NCBI GenBank assembly: GCA_964442745.1
Contig: CAYUAI010000032.1
Span: forward strand, 1 to 39,737
DNA length: 39,737 nucleotides
Origin: CAYUAI01 sp964442745
Lineage (GTDB): Bacteria > Pseudomonadota > Gammaproteobacteria > S012-40
Reading direction: 5' to 3'
Shown here: piece after piece, positions 17,016 to 25,452 of the stretch
Numbering within the stretch: the stretch's first letter is position 1
Layout: every line of letters starts with the position of its first letter
The notes under the pieces: generated by a model
Told to the model about the DNA's origin: nothing
Database searches by the model: none
Seen by the model: the letters and a program-made list of their open reading frames with translations, nothing else
Translations under genes and position numbers: made by a program

Positions 17016-17467
17016 GGAGCATGAGTTGAGCAGCCATTCTAGCTGGCATTTGTGGATAGATCCACTATTTAATGTTGTTTTCTGGTTGAATAGGCATCAT
17101 TTTATGACGTTGGCATGATCTGGCCGTGCTGCTTAGACTGAAATTTAAACACCTAAAGGCGATGCTTGGTAAAACCAAGCACCGTTGGGGAAGGTTTAGG
17201 GGGGTGGAAACATTCGGACCTGCTGCTGAACATGGTTGCACAAGTCATGCTATCAATATCAGGCCAGGGGGAGGTGGGGGGTGATTTTAGCCTGGCCTGA
17301 TACCTTCGCACAAACACTATGGGAGTTAAAATGCTCCATGACGGCAACACGAACTTAAGCACATTTCTTAGTTAATATCTCCTCCTTGTCTTGTCATCTA
17401 ATTCGGGGTAACTCTCTCCTTGCTTCTACTAAGCACCTCCTTATGCGATATCATATCACTCGTAGAA
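17016..17467. other. Hairpin-rich intergenic stretch between hpf and the riboswitch
   Basis: About 450 bases with no supportable gene. There are two perfect hairpins. One is TGCTTGGT-AAA-ACCAAGCA at 17163-17181. The other is a 12-base stem TATCAGGCCAGG / CCTGGCCTGATA at 17257-17302, whose 22-base loop is strongly G-rich on the plus strand. Between them runs another G-rich tract (17190-17212). Several GGA triplets on the plus strand would fit a structured or CsrA-binding RNA, but that is speculation. The promoter of the gcv operon should lie at its left end. Confidence 0.4.
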
Positions 17468-17848
17468 TCATATTATTTCGGGTACCTCCAAACGCTCACA
17501 AATTTTCTCTGAGGTTTTCACTTTGCTCCGACGCCGGTTGTTATGAGCCTCCAATTGCCGTCGAACCGCTTCAAATGCATCGCGTATTGCGACATAAACA
17601 TCTTCATAATCTCGCTTATCATCGTGACTCCGCCCGATAATAAGTCCATAATGCGGTATTGTCAGATCAATATTCACCTCGTATCGTCTTCCCTTTACGC
17701 GGTGTTGGTGAGGCAGCCCAATGGTGACATGGCATCGAATGACGGCATGAGTTAATTGTTCTAACTTTGCCAGCTTCCCTTCTACGACACTTGCAACAGC
17801 CTCAGACCACGCCATGTTTCGAAATGTAATTTCTAATGATTTTTGCAT
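17468..17848 (-). CDS. hpf: Ribosome hibernation promoting factor (HPF/RaiA family)
   Basis: 126 residues. The short ribosome-associated fold is visible: LEITFRNMAWSEAVASVVEGKLAKLEQL, then a beta region (CHVTIGLP, YEVNIDLTIP). The helix VYVAIRDAFEAVRRQLEAHNN and a basic tail follow. The family binds the 30S decoding centre and silences ribosomes in stationary phase or anaerobiosis. A GAGGGA ribosome site precedes the ATG. A perfect FNR-type box lies 86 bases upstream. It stands alone between the riboswitch region and the iron transporter genes. Confidence 0.88.
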   Translation of the reverse strand: MQKSLEITFRNMAWSEAVASVVEGKLAKLEQLTHAVIRCHVTIGLPHQHRVKGRRYEVNIDLTIPHYGLIIGRSHDDKRDYEDVYVAIRDAFEAVRRQLEAHNNRRRSKVKTSEKICERLEVPEII

Positions 17849-17933
17849 TTAATCCCTCAGTTTTCTGGATCATTTTCTGTTTCGTTAAACGCTCCCTGCA
17901 TTTGTAGTTTGCCTGTTTCAACGCTGGTGATTG

Positions 17934-17947
17934 TTGATCTAGATCAA
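17934..17947. promoter_or_regulatory. Perfect FNR/Anr-type box upstream of hpf
   Basis: TTGATCTAGATCAA matches the FNR consensus TTGAT-N4-ATCAA at all ten defined positions. It is 86 bases upstream of the hpf ATG, where activator sites usually lie. It suggests oxygen-responsive control of ribosome hibernation. No FNR gene with a cysteine cluster is present in the window. Confidence 0.6.
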
Positions 17948-18089
17948 ATAAATCGGATTATTTCCAGAAAAAAATTATTGAATTTTCATAATGGTTTGAT
18001 TTTAAATATTTTTATCTTTGATGTGAAGGTATATTTAGTATGAAAATTAAATGAATGAGGTGAGGAGAAGTGATTGTATCGCCCATTCC

Positions 18090-19691
18090 TCAGCTTGATC
18101 GAATGCCGTTGCGTTCACTTTTAATCATCAGCCAAATGGCCGGCAGGGTACCGATGACTAAGGTCAGCGCGGCGGGGGCAGCCAGTTCCAACATTTCTTC
18201 ACTGGCTTCAATCCAGATGCGTACTGGCAGCGTGTCAAATCCAGTGGGACGTAATAATAAGGTGGCTGGTAATTCTTTGAGCGCATCAATAAAAACGAGT
18301 ACCCAGGCACTAGCCAGTCCACCACGGATAATCGGTAAGATAACGTGCTGTAAATTATTCATGGGTCCTTTTCCAAAGATACGTCCGGCATTGAGTATGG
18401 AGGGTGTCAATTGCTGTAAGGCCGCTTCTTGCGCGGTTACCGCTAGCGGCAAAAATCGAATAATAAGGGCAATAAGTAAGGCGATTAATGTGCCATAGAC
18501 GATGGGCAATACCGCTAAAATAAAACTCAAAACACCTAAAGCGATGACGGGGCCGGGTAATACGAAACCGATATTTGATAAATGTAAAAAGGATTGACTG
18601 AGAAACGTATGTTTTTGTGCATGAAAGAAGGCAACGGGAAAGCCTGCCATTAAGGTAATCGTTGCAACACTAAATGCCAAAACGCCAGTGTTGAGGGTAT
18701 ATTCCCAAAATTGATTATCAATGAGTTCTTGTTGCCAGGCTTGCCAGCTCCAGCTAATCATCCAGAAAAGTGGAAGCAAAAAACTAAAAAAGGCAATGAG
18801 ACCAATCCAGCTCCAAATAAACAGGGTTTCTTTGGGGGTGGCAACCGGACGTTCTGCATAATTTCCTGAGGTATTTGAGTAATAGCGCTGCTGGTTACGA
18901 AAAAATCTTTCAAGCACTAAGAATGACAAGCTTAACGCGACTAATACTAAACTCAAGCCCGCCGCCGCGTGATAGTCCATTCGACCACTCATTTGAGTGT
19001 AGATGCTCAAGGTAAACGTTTGGAAATGCAGCATGCTGACGGCGCCAAAATCTGATAAGACATGCAATATAATGAGTGCAAGTCCGGCCGCAATAGCGGG
19101 GCGCAACAGCGGTAAGTTGACGCGCCAAAATATTTGCAACGAATTTAAGCCTTGCAACCGAGCGGCTTCTTCCAGGGTTTTGTGTGACTGGTATAAAGCG
19201 GCTCTAACCAACAAGAAGATATAAGAAAAACCCGCCAAGGAAAGTATCAACGTGGCACCCCCCAGGTTGTAAAGGTCGGGCGGCGGTGAGCTATCACCAA
19301 ACAGCCCGATCCAGGCTTGTCCAATCCCGCTATCCGGCTCGGTTAAGGAGGTGTAGATATGAGCAAATACATAGGTAGGAATACTGAGAGGTAAAACCAT
19401 TAACCAGACAGCCAGCATTTGACCGGGAAACCGACGATAACTAATTAACCAGGCGCTTGAAATGCCTAACACTAAACTGACGATAGCCACGAGGGTCGCG
19501 AGTGATAGGGTATTCCAAAGCAATTCGGGAAGGCGCTTGCTCCAAAGCGAGGTCCATTGCTCGATGGAAAGCTGGGTGCTACTCAATAAAACAAAAATTA
19601 AAGGAATGCTAGAGCAAAGTACAACAAACCCGGCGGTCCAGCCGAGTTTATTGAATCTTGTTAAGGCGAAACCATACCCGCGACGAATCAT
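18090..19691 (-). CDS. Ferric iron ABC transporter permease
   Basis: 533 residues, a fused double permease of the FbpB/SfuB type with about 12 membrane segments. The first half has the EAA loop LEEAARLQGLNSLQIFWRVNLPLLRPA, written here only for its key residues EEAA, G and LP. The second half has an EAA-like loop running from TPSILNAGRIFGKG to HVILPIIRGG. The protein forms the inner-membrane channel for Fe3+ delivered by the binding protein encoded upstream (20897-19890). No ribosome site is obvious. No ATPase gene follows, since hpf lies downstream. Confidence 0.93.
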   Translation of the reverse strand: MIRRGYGFALTRFNKLGWTAGFVVLCSSIPLIFVLLSSTQLSIEQWTSLWSKRLPELLWNTLSLATLVAIVSLVLGISSAWLISYRRFPGQMLAVWLMVLPLSIPTYVFAHIYTSLTEPDSGIGQAWIGLFGDSSPPPDLYNLGGATLILSLAGFSYIFLLVRAALYQSHKTLEEAARLQGLNSLQIFWRVNLPLLRPAIAAGLALIILHVLSDFGAVSMLHFQTFTLSIYTQMSGRMDYHAAAGLSLVLVALSLSFLVLERFFRNQQRYYSNTSGNYAERPVATPKETLFIWSWIGLIAFFSFLLPLFWMISWSWQAWQQELIDNQFWEYTLNTGVLAFSVATITLMAGFPVAFFHAQKHTFLSQSFLHLSNIGFVLPGPVIALGVLSFILAVLPIVYGTLIALLIALIIRFLPLAVTAQEAALQQLTPSILNAGRIFGKGPMNNLQHVILPIIRGGLASAWVLVFIDALKELPATLLLRPTGFDTLPVRIWIEASEEMLELAAPAALTLVIGTLPAIWLMIKSERNGIRSS

Positions 19692-19767
19692 TTTTAGGTG
19701 CTGAGGTTGCTTATTTTTTGTTCATGGGTGTGTTAAAAAAGTCCTGCATTGCCAACCCGGCAGGGAG

Positions 19768-19802
19768 ATTTTTAGCGGGCAACAAGGGGGAGCGCTAAAA
19801 AT
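19768..19802 (-). repeat. Intercistronic hairpin between the iron-binding protein and permease genes
   Basis: ATTTTTAGCG / CGCTAAAAAT is a perfect 10-base stem with a 15-base loop in the 200-base gap between the two genes. It could lower read-through, so that the binding protein is made in excess over the permease, as is common in such operons. That effect is inferred. Confidence 0.45.
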
Positions 19803-19889
19803 GGTTTATCACGGATATATATAAAAGGCTAATCGACTGCATATTGTTCACGATCGCCGGTTGTGAGAAAGAATACCATGAATTTTATA

Positions 19890-20897
19890 TTATGGCATGC
19901 CAACTTTATCGAGCAGCTGTATTGTTTTGTCCCGTTGTTTGCCTAATTCATACATAGGGACGTTGGCGACCTTGATGCTAGTTAAGGCGGGAATTTCGGG
20001 CGCTGTCACGATGCCTGGACGAGTGGGATACTCCTGGTTGACTTCCGCAAATATCTTTTGGCCTTCAGCAGAAACGAAAAACGCAAGGAGTTTGAGGGCA
20101 GACTGGGTTTTCTTTGAATACTTAGATAATGCAGCACCTGCGACATTCCAGGCAATACCCATGCCTCCGTCTGTTTGATCAGGAACGAGCATCCGAATGG
20201 GGGCGTTAGGGTGTTTCTTTAGGTGACGGTAAATGTAGTAGTGGTTGACTAACCCAATATCGAGTCTTCCCGAAGCGACGGCGCTGACAATTTTGCTGTG
20301 TTTGTTGAAAATATTGCGCCCGGCATTCGCTTTAATACCCGTTAACCATGATTGTGTCGCGTCTTGTCCTCTCGCCAGCATATAAACCGTCACTCCCGCA
20401 ATGAAACTCTCATTGGCGCTGTTGGTGATACCGATATGGTCTTTATATTGGGGCTGAGCGATGTCAAAGATGGATTGCACGGACTGGACGACTTTTGACT
20501 GGGTATTGACCACAAAGACCCGCGCTCGTGCGGATAAGCCAATCCACGTATTGTCGTTGGCTCGATAATTGGGGGGAATGTTCTCGGTGATATTCTCTGG
20601 GAGGGGAGAAAATAACCCGAGATCACTCCCTTTTTGCAAATTGCCGGCGTCATTGCTCAGGAATAAATCGGCATCAGTGCGATCCCCTTCCAGTCGTAAC
20701 TTATTGAGTAATGACGTTGATTTTGCGTTGTGAACGATAACTTTTATACCTGTTGATTCGCTGAATGCATTCACCGCCGGCTTAACGAACTTGTCGCTGC
20801 GTCCCGAGTAAATAACTAAATTTTCAGCGGCATAAGCCACCGTTGACAAGTGACAAAATAATAAAAATGATAACAGGAGTTTGTTTCTTTTTGACAT
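19890..20897 (-). CDS. Ferric iron ABC transporter substrate-binding protein (FbpA/SfuA type)
   Basis: 335 residues from the ATG at 20897, which begins a clear signal peptide (MSKRNKLLLSFLLFCHLSTVAYA). The open frame extends 30 codons further upstream through the Fur box and is not used. LVIYSGRSDKFVKPAVNAF at the mature N-terminus is typical of the family. So are the Fe-binding tyrosine pair in VNHYYIYR and the ending AEGQKIFAEVNQEYPTRPG. It captures Fe3+ in the periplasm for the permease encoded downstream. A Fur box overlaps its promoter. Confidence 0.94.
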   Translation of the reverse strand: MSKRNKLLLSFLLFCHLSTVAYAAENLVIYSGRSDKFVKPAVNAFSESTGIKVIVHNAKSTSLLNKLRLEGDRTDADLFLSNDAGNLQKGSDLGLFSPLPENITENIPPNYRANDNTWIGLSARARVFVVNTQSKVVQSVQSIFDIAQPQYKDHIGITNSANESFIAGVTVYMLARGQDATQSWLTGIKANAGRNIFNKHSKIVSAVASGRLDIGLVNHYYIYRHLKKHPNAPIRMLVPDQTDGGMGIAWNVAGAALSKYSKKTQSALKLLAFFVSAEGQKIFAEVNQEYPTRPGIVTAPEIPALTSIKVANVPMYELGKQRDKTIQLLDKVGMP

Positions 20898-20936
20898 GAT
20901 GTAATCAATACCTGTGAGTTTATGTTTCAACCTTGT

Positions 20937-20971
20937 ATGATAATGATAATCATTCTCATTTGAATTTGCAA
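20937..20971 (-). promoter_or_regulatory. Fur box and promoter of the iron transporter operon
   Basis: GATAATGATAATCATTCTC at 20939-20957 matches the 19-base Fur consensus at 18 positions. On the minus strand TTGCAA (20971-20966) and TATCAT (20948-20943) are spaced by 17 bases and make a good sigma-70 promoter. The Fur site covers its -10 element, so iron-loaded Fur should repress the operon. The divergent trpG gene starts about 165 bases to the right and may be unaffected. Confidence 0.85.
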
Positions 20972-21121
20972 CTGTAAAATCACGCATGGCTGGTTGGTCG
21001 GTTATAATTTACCCGATCAATCGATGATTAAAACAGATTCGCCATGTGCTTAAGTAGGCTAATTTCAATGCTCATGCTAAACTTTGCGCTGATTGCCATG
21101 CGTCCGGCTGAAAGGGTACTT

Positions 21122-21700
21122 ATGTTATTAATGATTGATAATTACGATTCTTTTACGTACAACCTCGTGCAATACTTTGGTGAACTCGGCGTCGATGTCC
21201 AAGTGTATCGCAATGATCAGATTAGCTTGCAAGCGATTAAACAGCTATCACCGGAAAAAATTGTGATTTCGCCCGGTCCTTGTACACCCAATAAAGCCGG
21301 TATCTCTTTGGCGGTGATTGAGCATTTTAAGGGACGGCTGCCTTTGCTCGGGGTTTGTTTAGGGCATCAAAGCATTGGACAAGCCTTTGGCGGAGACGTG
21401 ATTCATGCCAAGCAAATCATGCATGGCAAGACATCCATGGTATACCATAATAGTACAGGGATTTTTCGCGGGTTAGAAAATCCGTTCGAAGCGACGCGTT
21501 ATCATTCACTGGTCGTGGCGAAAAATTCGCTACCCGATTGTCTTGAAATAACGGCTTGGACAAGGGACAGCCAGGGTGAATTTGATGAGATTATGGGATT
21601 GCGCCATACCCATTATCCGGTGGAAGGCGTGCAGTTTCATCCGGAATCGATACTCACCCAGCACGGTCATGATATGCTATTGAATTTTTTGAAAATATAA
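21122..21700 (+). CDS. trpG: Anthranilate synthase component II (glutamine amidotransferase)
   Basis: 192 residues from the ATG at 21122 (MLLMIDNYDSFTYNLVQYF). The frame opens at 21044, but the added 26 residues do not belong to the family. The catalytic Cys is in PLLGVCLGHQSIGQAFGG, and the His and Glu are in GVQFHPESILT. It supplies ammonia to TrpE (or PabB, since one subunit may serve both). AAGGG lies upstream. It is first in a trpGDC cluster. TrpE is not in the window, as in Pseudomonas, where it is encoded apart. Confidence 0.95.
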   Translation: MLLMIDNYDSFTYNLVQYFGELGVDVQVYRNDQISLQAIKQLSPEKIVISPGPCTPNKAGISLAVIEHFKGRLPLLGVCLGHQSIGQAFGGDVIHAKQIMHGKTSMVYHNSTGIFRGLENPFEATRYHSLVVAKNSLPDCLEITAWTRDSQGEFDEIMGLRHTHYPVEGVQFHPESILTQHGHDMLLNFLKI

Positions 21701-21711
21701 GGATAGTGAGC

Positions 21712-22728
21712 ATGGATTTAGTCAGTGCCATCAGCACGGTCAGTGAACGTCGAGATTTGACGAAAAAGGAAATGATCCAGGTCATGCGATTGATAATGAC
21801 TGGCCAGGCCACGCCGGCACAAATCGGTGGATTTTTGATCGGATTGCGAATGAAAGGCGAAACCACTGATGAAATTTTTGGCGCCGCTCAAGTCATGCGA
21901 GACCTAGCGACCAAAGTATCGGTGGGGCAGCAATATTTAGTGGATACCTGTGGTACCGGTGGTGATGGCACCAGCACTTTTAATATATCGACGGCTACCG
22001 CGGTGGTGGCGGCAGCGGCCGGGGCCAAGGTAGCCAAACATGGTAATCGCTCAGTATCCAGCCGCTCCGGTAGTGCCGATGTTTTAGAAGCGGCTGGGGT
22101 CAACCTGGATTTATCCCCCGAGCAAGTGGCACAATGTGTCGATAAGATCGGGGTGGGGTTTATGTTTGCGCCGAAACACCATGGGGCGATGAAACATGCG
22201 ATTGGTCCACGCAAGGAAATGGGAATACGCACGATATTCAATGTGTTAGGCCCATTAACTAATCCAGCAGAGGCACCCAATCAGGTACTGGGTGTTTTTG
22301 ATGTCAAGTGGCTTGATCCGTTAGCTAATGTATTAAAACAATTGGGTAGCCAACACGTATTAGTGGTCCATGCCGATGATGGCATGGACGAAATCAGCAT
22401 TCAATCAGCGACTCAGGTAGCGGAATTAAAAAATGGCGAGATTATCCGCTATACGGTGACACCTGAACAATTTGGTATGGAGCGAGGGACCATTGAAGCG
22501 ATTACCGCATCAGATGCTCAGCAAAGTCTAACCATCATCAAGCAAGTTTTCAGTAACCAAGCTGGTCCGGCGCGAGATATTGTGCTGTTGAATGCGGGGG
22601 CGGCCATTTATGCATCAGGGATTGCGGAAAATTTAACAGCAGGGATTGCCAAGGCGCATGAAGTGCTTGCCAATGGTGGTGCAGCGAATAAGCTCGATGA
22701 ACTGGTAGCCTATACTCAAAATACCTGA
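21712..22728 (+). CDS. trpD: Anthranilate phosphoribosyltransferase
   Basis: 338 residues from the ATG at 21712. A GTG six bases earlier is also in frame, but AAGGAT is better spaced from the ATG. The PRPP-binding DTCGTGGDGTSTFNIST, the KHGNRSVSSRSGSADVLEA and the later GPLTNPA are classic. It converts anthranilate to phosphoribosyl-anthranilate in tryptophan synthesis. It lies 11 bases after trpG. Confidence 0.97.
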   Translation: MDLVSAISTVSERRDLTKKEMIQVMRLIMTGQATPAQIGGFLIGLRMKGETTDEIFGAAQVMRDLATKVSVGQQYLVDTCGTGGDGTSTFNISTATAVVAAAAGAKVAKHGNRSVSSRSGSADVLEAAGVNLDLSPEQVAQCVDKIGVGFMFAPKHHGAMKHAIGPRKEMGIRTIFNVLGPLTNPAEAPNQVLGVFDVKWLDPLANVLKQLGSQHVLVVHADDGMDEISIQSATQVAELKNGEIIRYTVTPEQFGMERGTIEAITASDAQQSLTIIKQVFSNQAGPARDIVLLNAGAAIYASGIAENLTAGIAKAHEVLANGGAANKLDELVAYTQNT

Positions 22729-22770
22729 GACTTAGATGTTGACCTCAAAGCCTATTTGGGTCCTAACAAC

Positions 22771-22796
22771 TCATCGCAAGGGACCTATTGCGATGA
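22771..22796 (+). terminator. Hairpin between trpD and trpC
   Basis: TCATCGCAA / TTGCGATGA is a perfect 9-base stem with an 8-base loop, followed by ATTTTAGTGCC. It lies in the 133-base gap between trpD and trpC. The U-tract is short, so it may be a partial terminator or a stability element. Confidence 0.45.
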
Positions 22797-22861
22797 ATTT
22801 TAGTGCCATTAGGGAAAAAATAGTCGATACTTACATCTATATTTAAAGATTGATCACAGTG

Positions 22862-23662
22862 ATGAAGCAAACCCCAGATATACTAAAAAAAATTCTTCAG
22901 CGTAAAGCCGAAGAAATTGTCGATCGTGTCCAGAAAGTCAGTCTGCAAACATTGAGTCAACAGATTGCCGCGGCGGATCCACCACGTGGCTTTGTGCAAG
23001 CGATTGAATCCTCACTCCAAGCAGGACGGCCAGCCATCATTGCAGAAATAAAAAAAGCCTCGCCAAGTCGGGGGGTTATTCGAGAGAATTTTTTTCCGGC
23101 AGAGATTGCCAAGAGTTATCAAGCAGGAGGGGCCACATGCCTATCGGTGCTGACAGATATGGATTTTTTTCAAGGCGCGGATGACGATTTACAGCAAGCC
23201 CGTGCCGCTTGCAAGCTGCCGGTGATTCGTAAAGATTTTATTATCGATCCCTATCAGGTATACGAAGCACGAGTCATCGGAGCCGATTGTATTTTACTGA
23301 TTGTTGCCGCGCTGGGGGATGCGCAGTTAAATGAGTTAACGGGTTTAGCGTACCATTTAGGCATGGATGTGCTAGTTGAAGTGCACAATGCCCAAGAGCT
23401 GGAGCGGGCTTTGGCCTTGGATGTACAATTGATTGGTGTGAATAATCGAAATTTGCGAACCTTTGAAACCTCTCTGCAAACGACGCTCGGACTATTAAGT
23501 AAGATTCACGGTGATCGTATTGTGGTCACCGAAAGCGGCATCCATCAGGCTGAGCATGTGAAATTAATGCGGGATCACCAGGTCCACGCTTTTTTAGTCG
23601 GAGAAGCCTTGATGGCGGCTAAAGAGCCGGGTGAAAAGCTGAGCGAATTATTCTTTGGTTAG
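22862..23662 (+). CDS. trpC: Indole-3-glycerol phosphate synthase
   Basis: 266 residues from the ATG at 22862. A TTG at 22850 and a GTG at 22859 are in frame too, and no good ribosome site decides. PAIIAEIKKASPSRGVIRE, CLSVLTDMDFFQG, LPVIRKDFIIDPYQV and the late IGVNNRNLRTFE and VTESGI are the TrpC motifs. It is the monofunctional type, without a fused TrpF. Its stop overlaps the convergent crp stop by four bases. Confidence 0.96.
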   Translation: MKQTPDILKKILQRKAEEIVDRVQKVSLQTLSQQIAAADPPRGFVQAIESSLQAGRPAIIAEIKKASPSRGVIRENFFPAEIAKSYQAGGATCLSVLTDMDFFQGADDDLQQARAACKLPVIRKDFIIDPYQVYEARVIGADCILLIVAALGDAQLNELTGLAYHLGMDVLVEVHNAQELERALALDVQLIGVNNRNLRTFETSLQTTLGLLSKIHGDRIVVTESGIHQAEHVKLMRDHQVHAFLVGEALMAAKEPGEKLSELFFG

Positions 23663-24330
23663 CGTGTTCCAAAAACCACAATGGTTTTGCCTGATGCCGT
23701 GAGCAAACCACGCTCTTCCAGTTCCTTTAACACCCGACCTGCCATTTCTCGTGAACAACCAACAATGCGGCCAATTTCTTGCCGGGTGATACGAATTTGC
23801 ATACCGTGAGGATGGGTGAGGGCATCGGGCTCGTTGCATAAATCCAATAATGTGCGAGCAATCCGTCCGGTGACATCCAGGAAGGCTAAGTCACCGACTT
23901 TGCGGCTGGTTTTGCGGAGCCGGTTAGCCATTTGGCTTGACAGTTTAAGAATAAGTTCGGGATTTTGGTGGGTTATTTGGCGAAACTTAGGGTAACTTAT
24001 TTCCCCCAAGGTACAATTTGCCCGTGCTCGGACCCAAGCGCTACGGCTAGTATCCTGTTCAAAAAAACCCATTTCTCCAAAAAAATCGCCTTTATTAAGA
24101 TAGGCAAGTACAATTTCATGACCATCATTATCTTCCATTAATACCGCTACCGAGCCTTCGATAATGTAATAGAGAACATCGGGTTTATCTCCGGCATAAA
24201 TAATAATCGTTTTTGTTGGATAATGTCGGCGATGACAGCTCTCCAGGCGATGATCCATGCTGTCTTTAGGGGGAAAAGGGTGAGTTTTATGTCCGGAAAA
24301 GCTGGAATTGAGTGCCAATGGATGGTCCAT
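23659..24330 (-). CDS. crp: cAMP receptor protein (CRP/Vfr)
   Basis: 223 residues and very close to E. coli CRP through most of its length. LYYIIEGSVAVLMED and GDFFGEMGFFE lie in the sensor domain. RSAWVRA carries the cAMP-binding Arg-Ser, and RKTSRKVGDLAFLDVTGRIA contains the Thr-Ser of the C-helix. The HTH ITRQEIGRIVGCSREMAGRV keeps the R-E-R readers of TGTGA sites. AGGAA lies seven bases before the ATG. Its place after trpC is as in Pseudomonas (vfr). A class III cyclase in this window could feed it if active. Confidence 0.95.
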   Translation of the reverse strand: MDHPLALNSSFSGHKTHPFPPKDSMDHRLESCHRRHYPTKTIIIYAGDKPDVLYYIIEGSVAVLMEDNDGHEIVLAYLNKGDFFGEMGFFEQDTSRSAWVRARANCTLGEISYPKFRQITHQNPELILKLSSQMANRLRKTSRKVGDLAFLDVTGRIARTLLDLCNEPDALTHPHGMQIRITRQEIGRIVGCSREMAGRVLKELEERGLLTASGKTIVVFGTR

Positions 24331-24494
24331 GATACGTTCCTCGTCATTTAGCGACCTTGTTGAAAAATAAAAAATATAAGGCGGTTTATGGTTCCTATAG
24401 ATGTTTACATTTTATGCTGTGCCAAGTCGCTGCTGTTAGGCTTGGAGCACTTTTTGGGTTATGTTATTGTATCGACAAAAAACAGAGGAGTTAA

Positions 24495-24917
24495 ATGATG
24501 CAGGCGCGAATTAAATGGGTGGATAATGCGATGTTCGTCGGTGAGTCTGGCAGTGGTCATGCGGTTGTCATTGATGGTCCCGCTGAGGGTGGTGGTCGCA
24601 ATCTAGGGGTCCGCCCCATGGAATTGTTGTTGATGGGGGTTGGCAGTTGTTCGGCTTATGATGTGATTCACATTCTTAAAAAAGGCCGGCAACCCGTGAC
24701 GGATTGTGTCGTGGAATTAACGGCAGAGCGCGCTGACCAAATCCCTCAAGTATTTACAAAAATTCATATGAATTTTATCATCTACGGACATGATAAATTA
24801 ACCGATGCTCAGGTAAAGCGAGCGGTGCAGTTGTCAGCAGAAAAATATTGCTCTGCATCGATTATGCTAAGTCACAGTGTCGAAATCACTCATAATTATC
24901 AAGTGATATACTCATAA
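24495..24917 (+). CDS. OsmC family protein (YhfA type)
   Basis: 140 residues. The first redox Cys is in GVGSCSAYDVIHIL and the second in EKYCSASIML, the two-cysteine pattern of OsmC/Ohr-like proteins. GGGRNLGVRPMELLLMG is typical of the YhfA branch, which sits beside crp in enteric bacteria and Pseudomonas. The function of this branch is not firmly known. A thiol peroxidase-like role is inferred from the family. GAGGAG precedes the paired ATG codons. Confidence 0.9.
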   Translation: MMQARIKWVDNAMFVGESGSGHAVVIDGPAEGGGRNLGVRPMELLLMGVGSCSAYDVIHILKKGRQPVTDCVVELTAERADQIPQVFTKIHMNFIIYGHDKLTDAQVKRAVQLSAEKYCSASIMLSHSVEITHNYQVIYS

Positions 24918-24959
24918 CTCGATGGGTATATAGCAGTAGCGAACTATTTTTAGGAATCT

Positions 24960-25370
24960 GTGAACATAATGAATCATTTTGAAAGACCGCCCTCGACGGC
25001 TGGCTTACGGCATGTGGCATTGTATGTCAAAGAGCTAGAAGCCTGTGTTGCATTTTATGTCGAGTTGCTTGATATGAAAATAGAGTGGCAACCGGATGCG
25101 AATAATATTTATTTGACAAGCGGTAATGATAACTTAGCATTGCACCGGGCGAGTGCGGCATTTGATGCAAACAGCACACAACGCCTGGATCACATTGGGT
25201 TTATCATTATCACGGCAGCGCAGGTGGATGACTGGTTCAATTACTTGAAAAATAATCAGGTGAAAATGAGAAATGCACCTCGAACACATCGAGATGGCGC
25301 ACGTAGTTTTTATTGTTTTGATCCTGACGGAACCGTTGTGCAAATGATTTATCATCCGCCTATTTCCTAA
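24960..25370 (+). CDS. VOC family (glyoxalase/bleomycin resistance-like) protein
   Basis: 136 residues from the GTG at 24960, with AGGAA four bases upstream. An ATG at 24969 is the alternative. One vicinal-oxygen-chelate unit pair is visible: LRHVALYVKELEACVAFYVELL and LDHIGFIIITAAQVDDWFNYL. It ends FDPDGTVVQMIYHPP, where the usual metal-binding Glu is replaced by Gln. Substrate unknown. It stands between the OsmC gene and speD, where Pseudomonas has no such gene. Confidence 0.85.
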   Translation: MNIMNHFERPPSTAGLRHVALYVKELEACVAFYVELLDMKIEWQPDANNIYLTSGNDNLALHRASAAFDANSTQRLDHIGFIIITAAQVDDWFNYLKNNQVKMRNAPRTHRDGARSFYCFDPDGTVVQMIYHPPIS

Positions 25371-25452
25371 ATAAATTGATCTTTATTTTTTGACCAATCA
25401 GGCGATGATGATGGTGATGAAGGAGGAGGAAGAAGTTGATAGTGAGAGTGCA

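Noticed and set aside
17190..17285. G-quadruplex in the G-rich loops
   Set aside because: The G runs are uneven, and a clear set of four G3 tracts within loop limits is not present.
20937..21122. Fur control of trpG
   Set aside because: The box overlaps the -10 element of the iron operon on the other strand and is about 165 bases from trpG. There is no evidence that it affects trpG.
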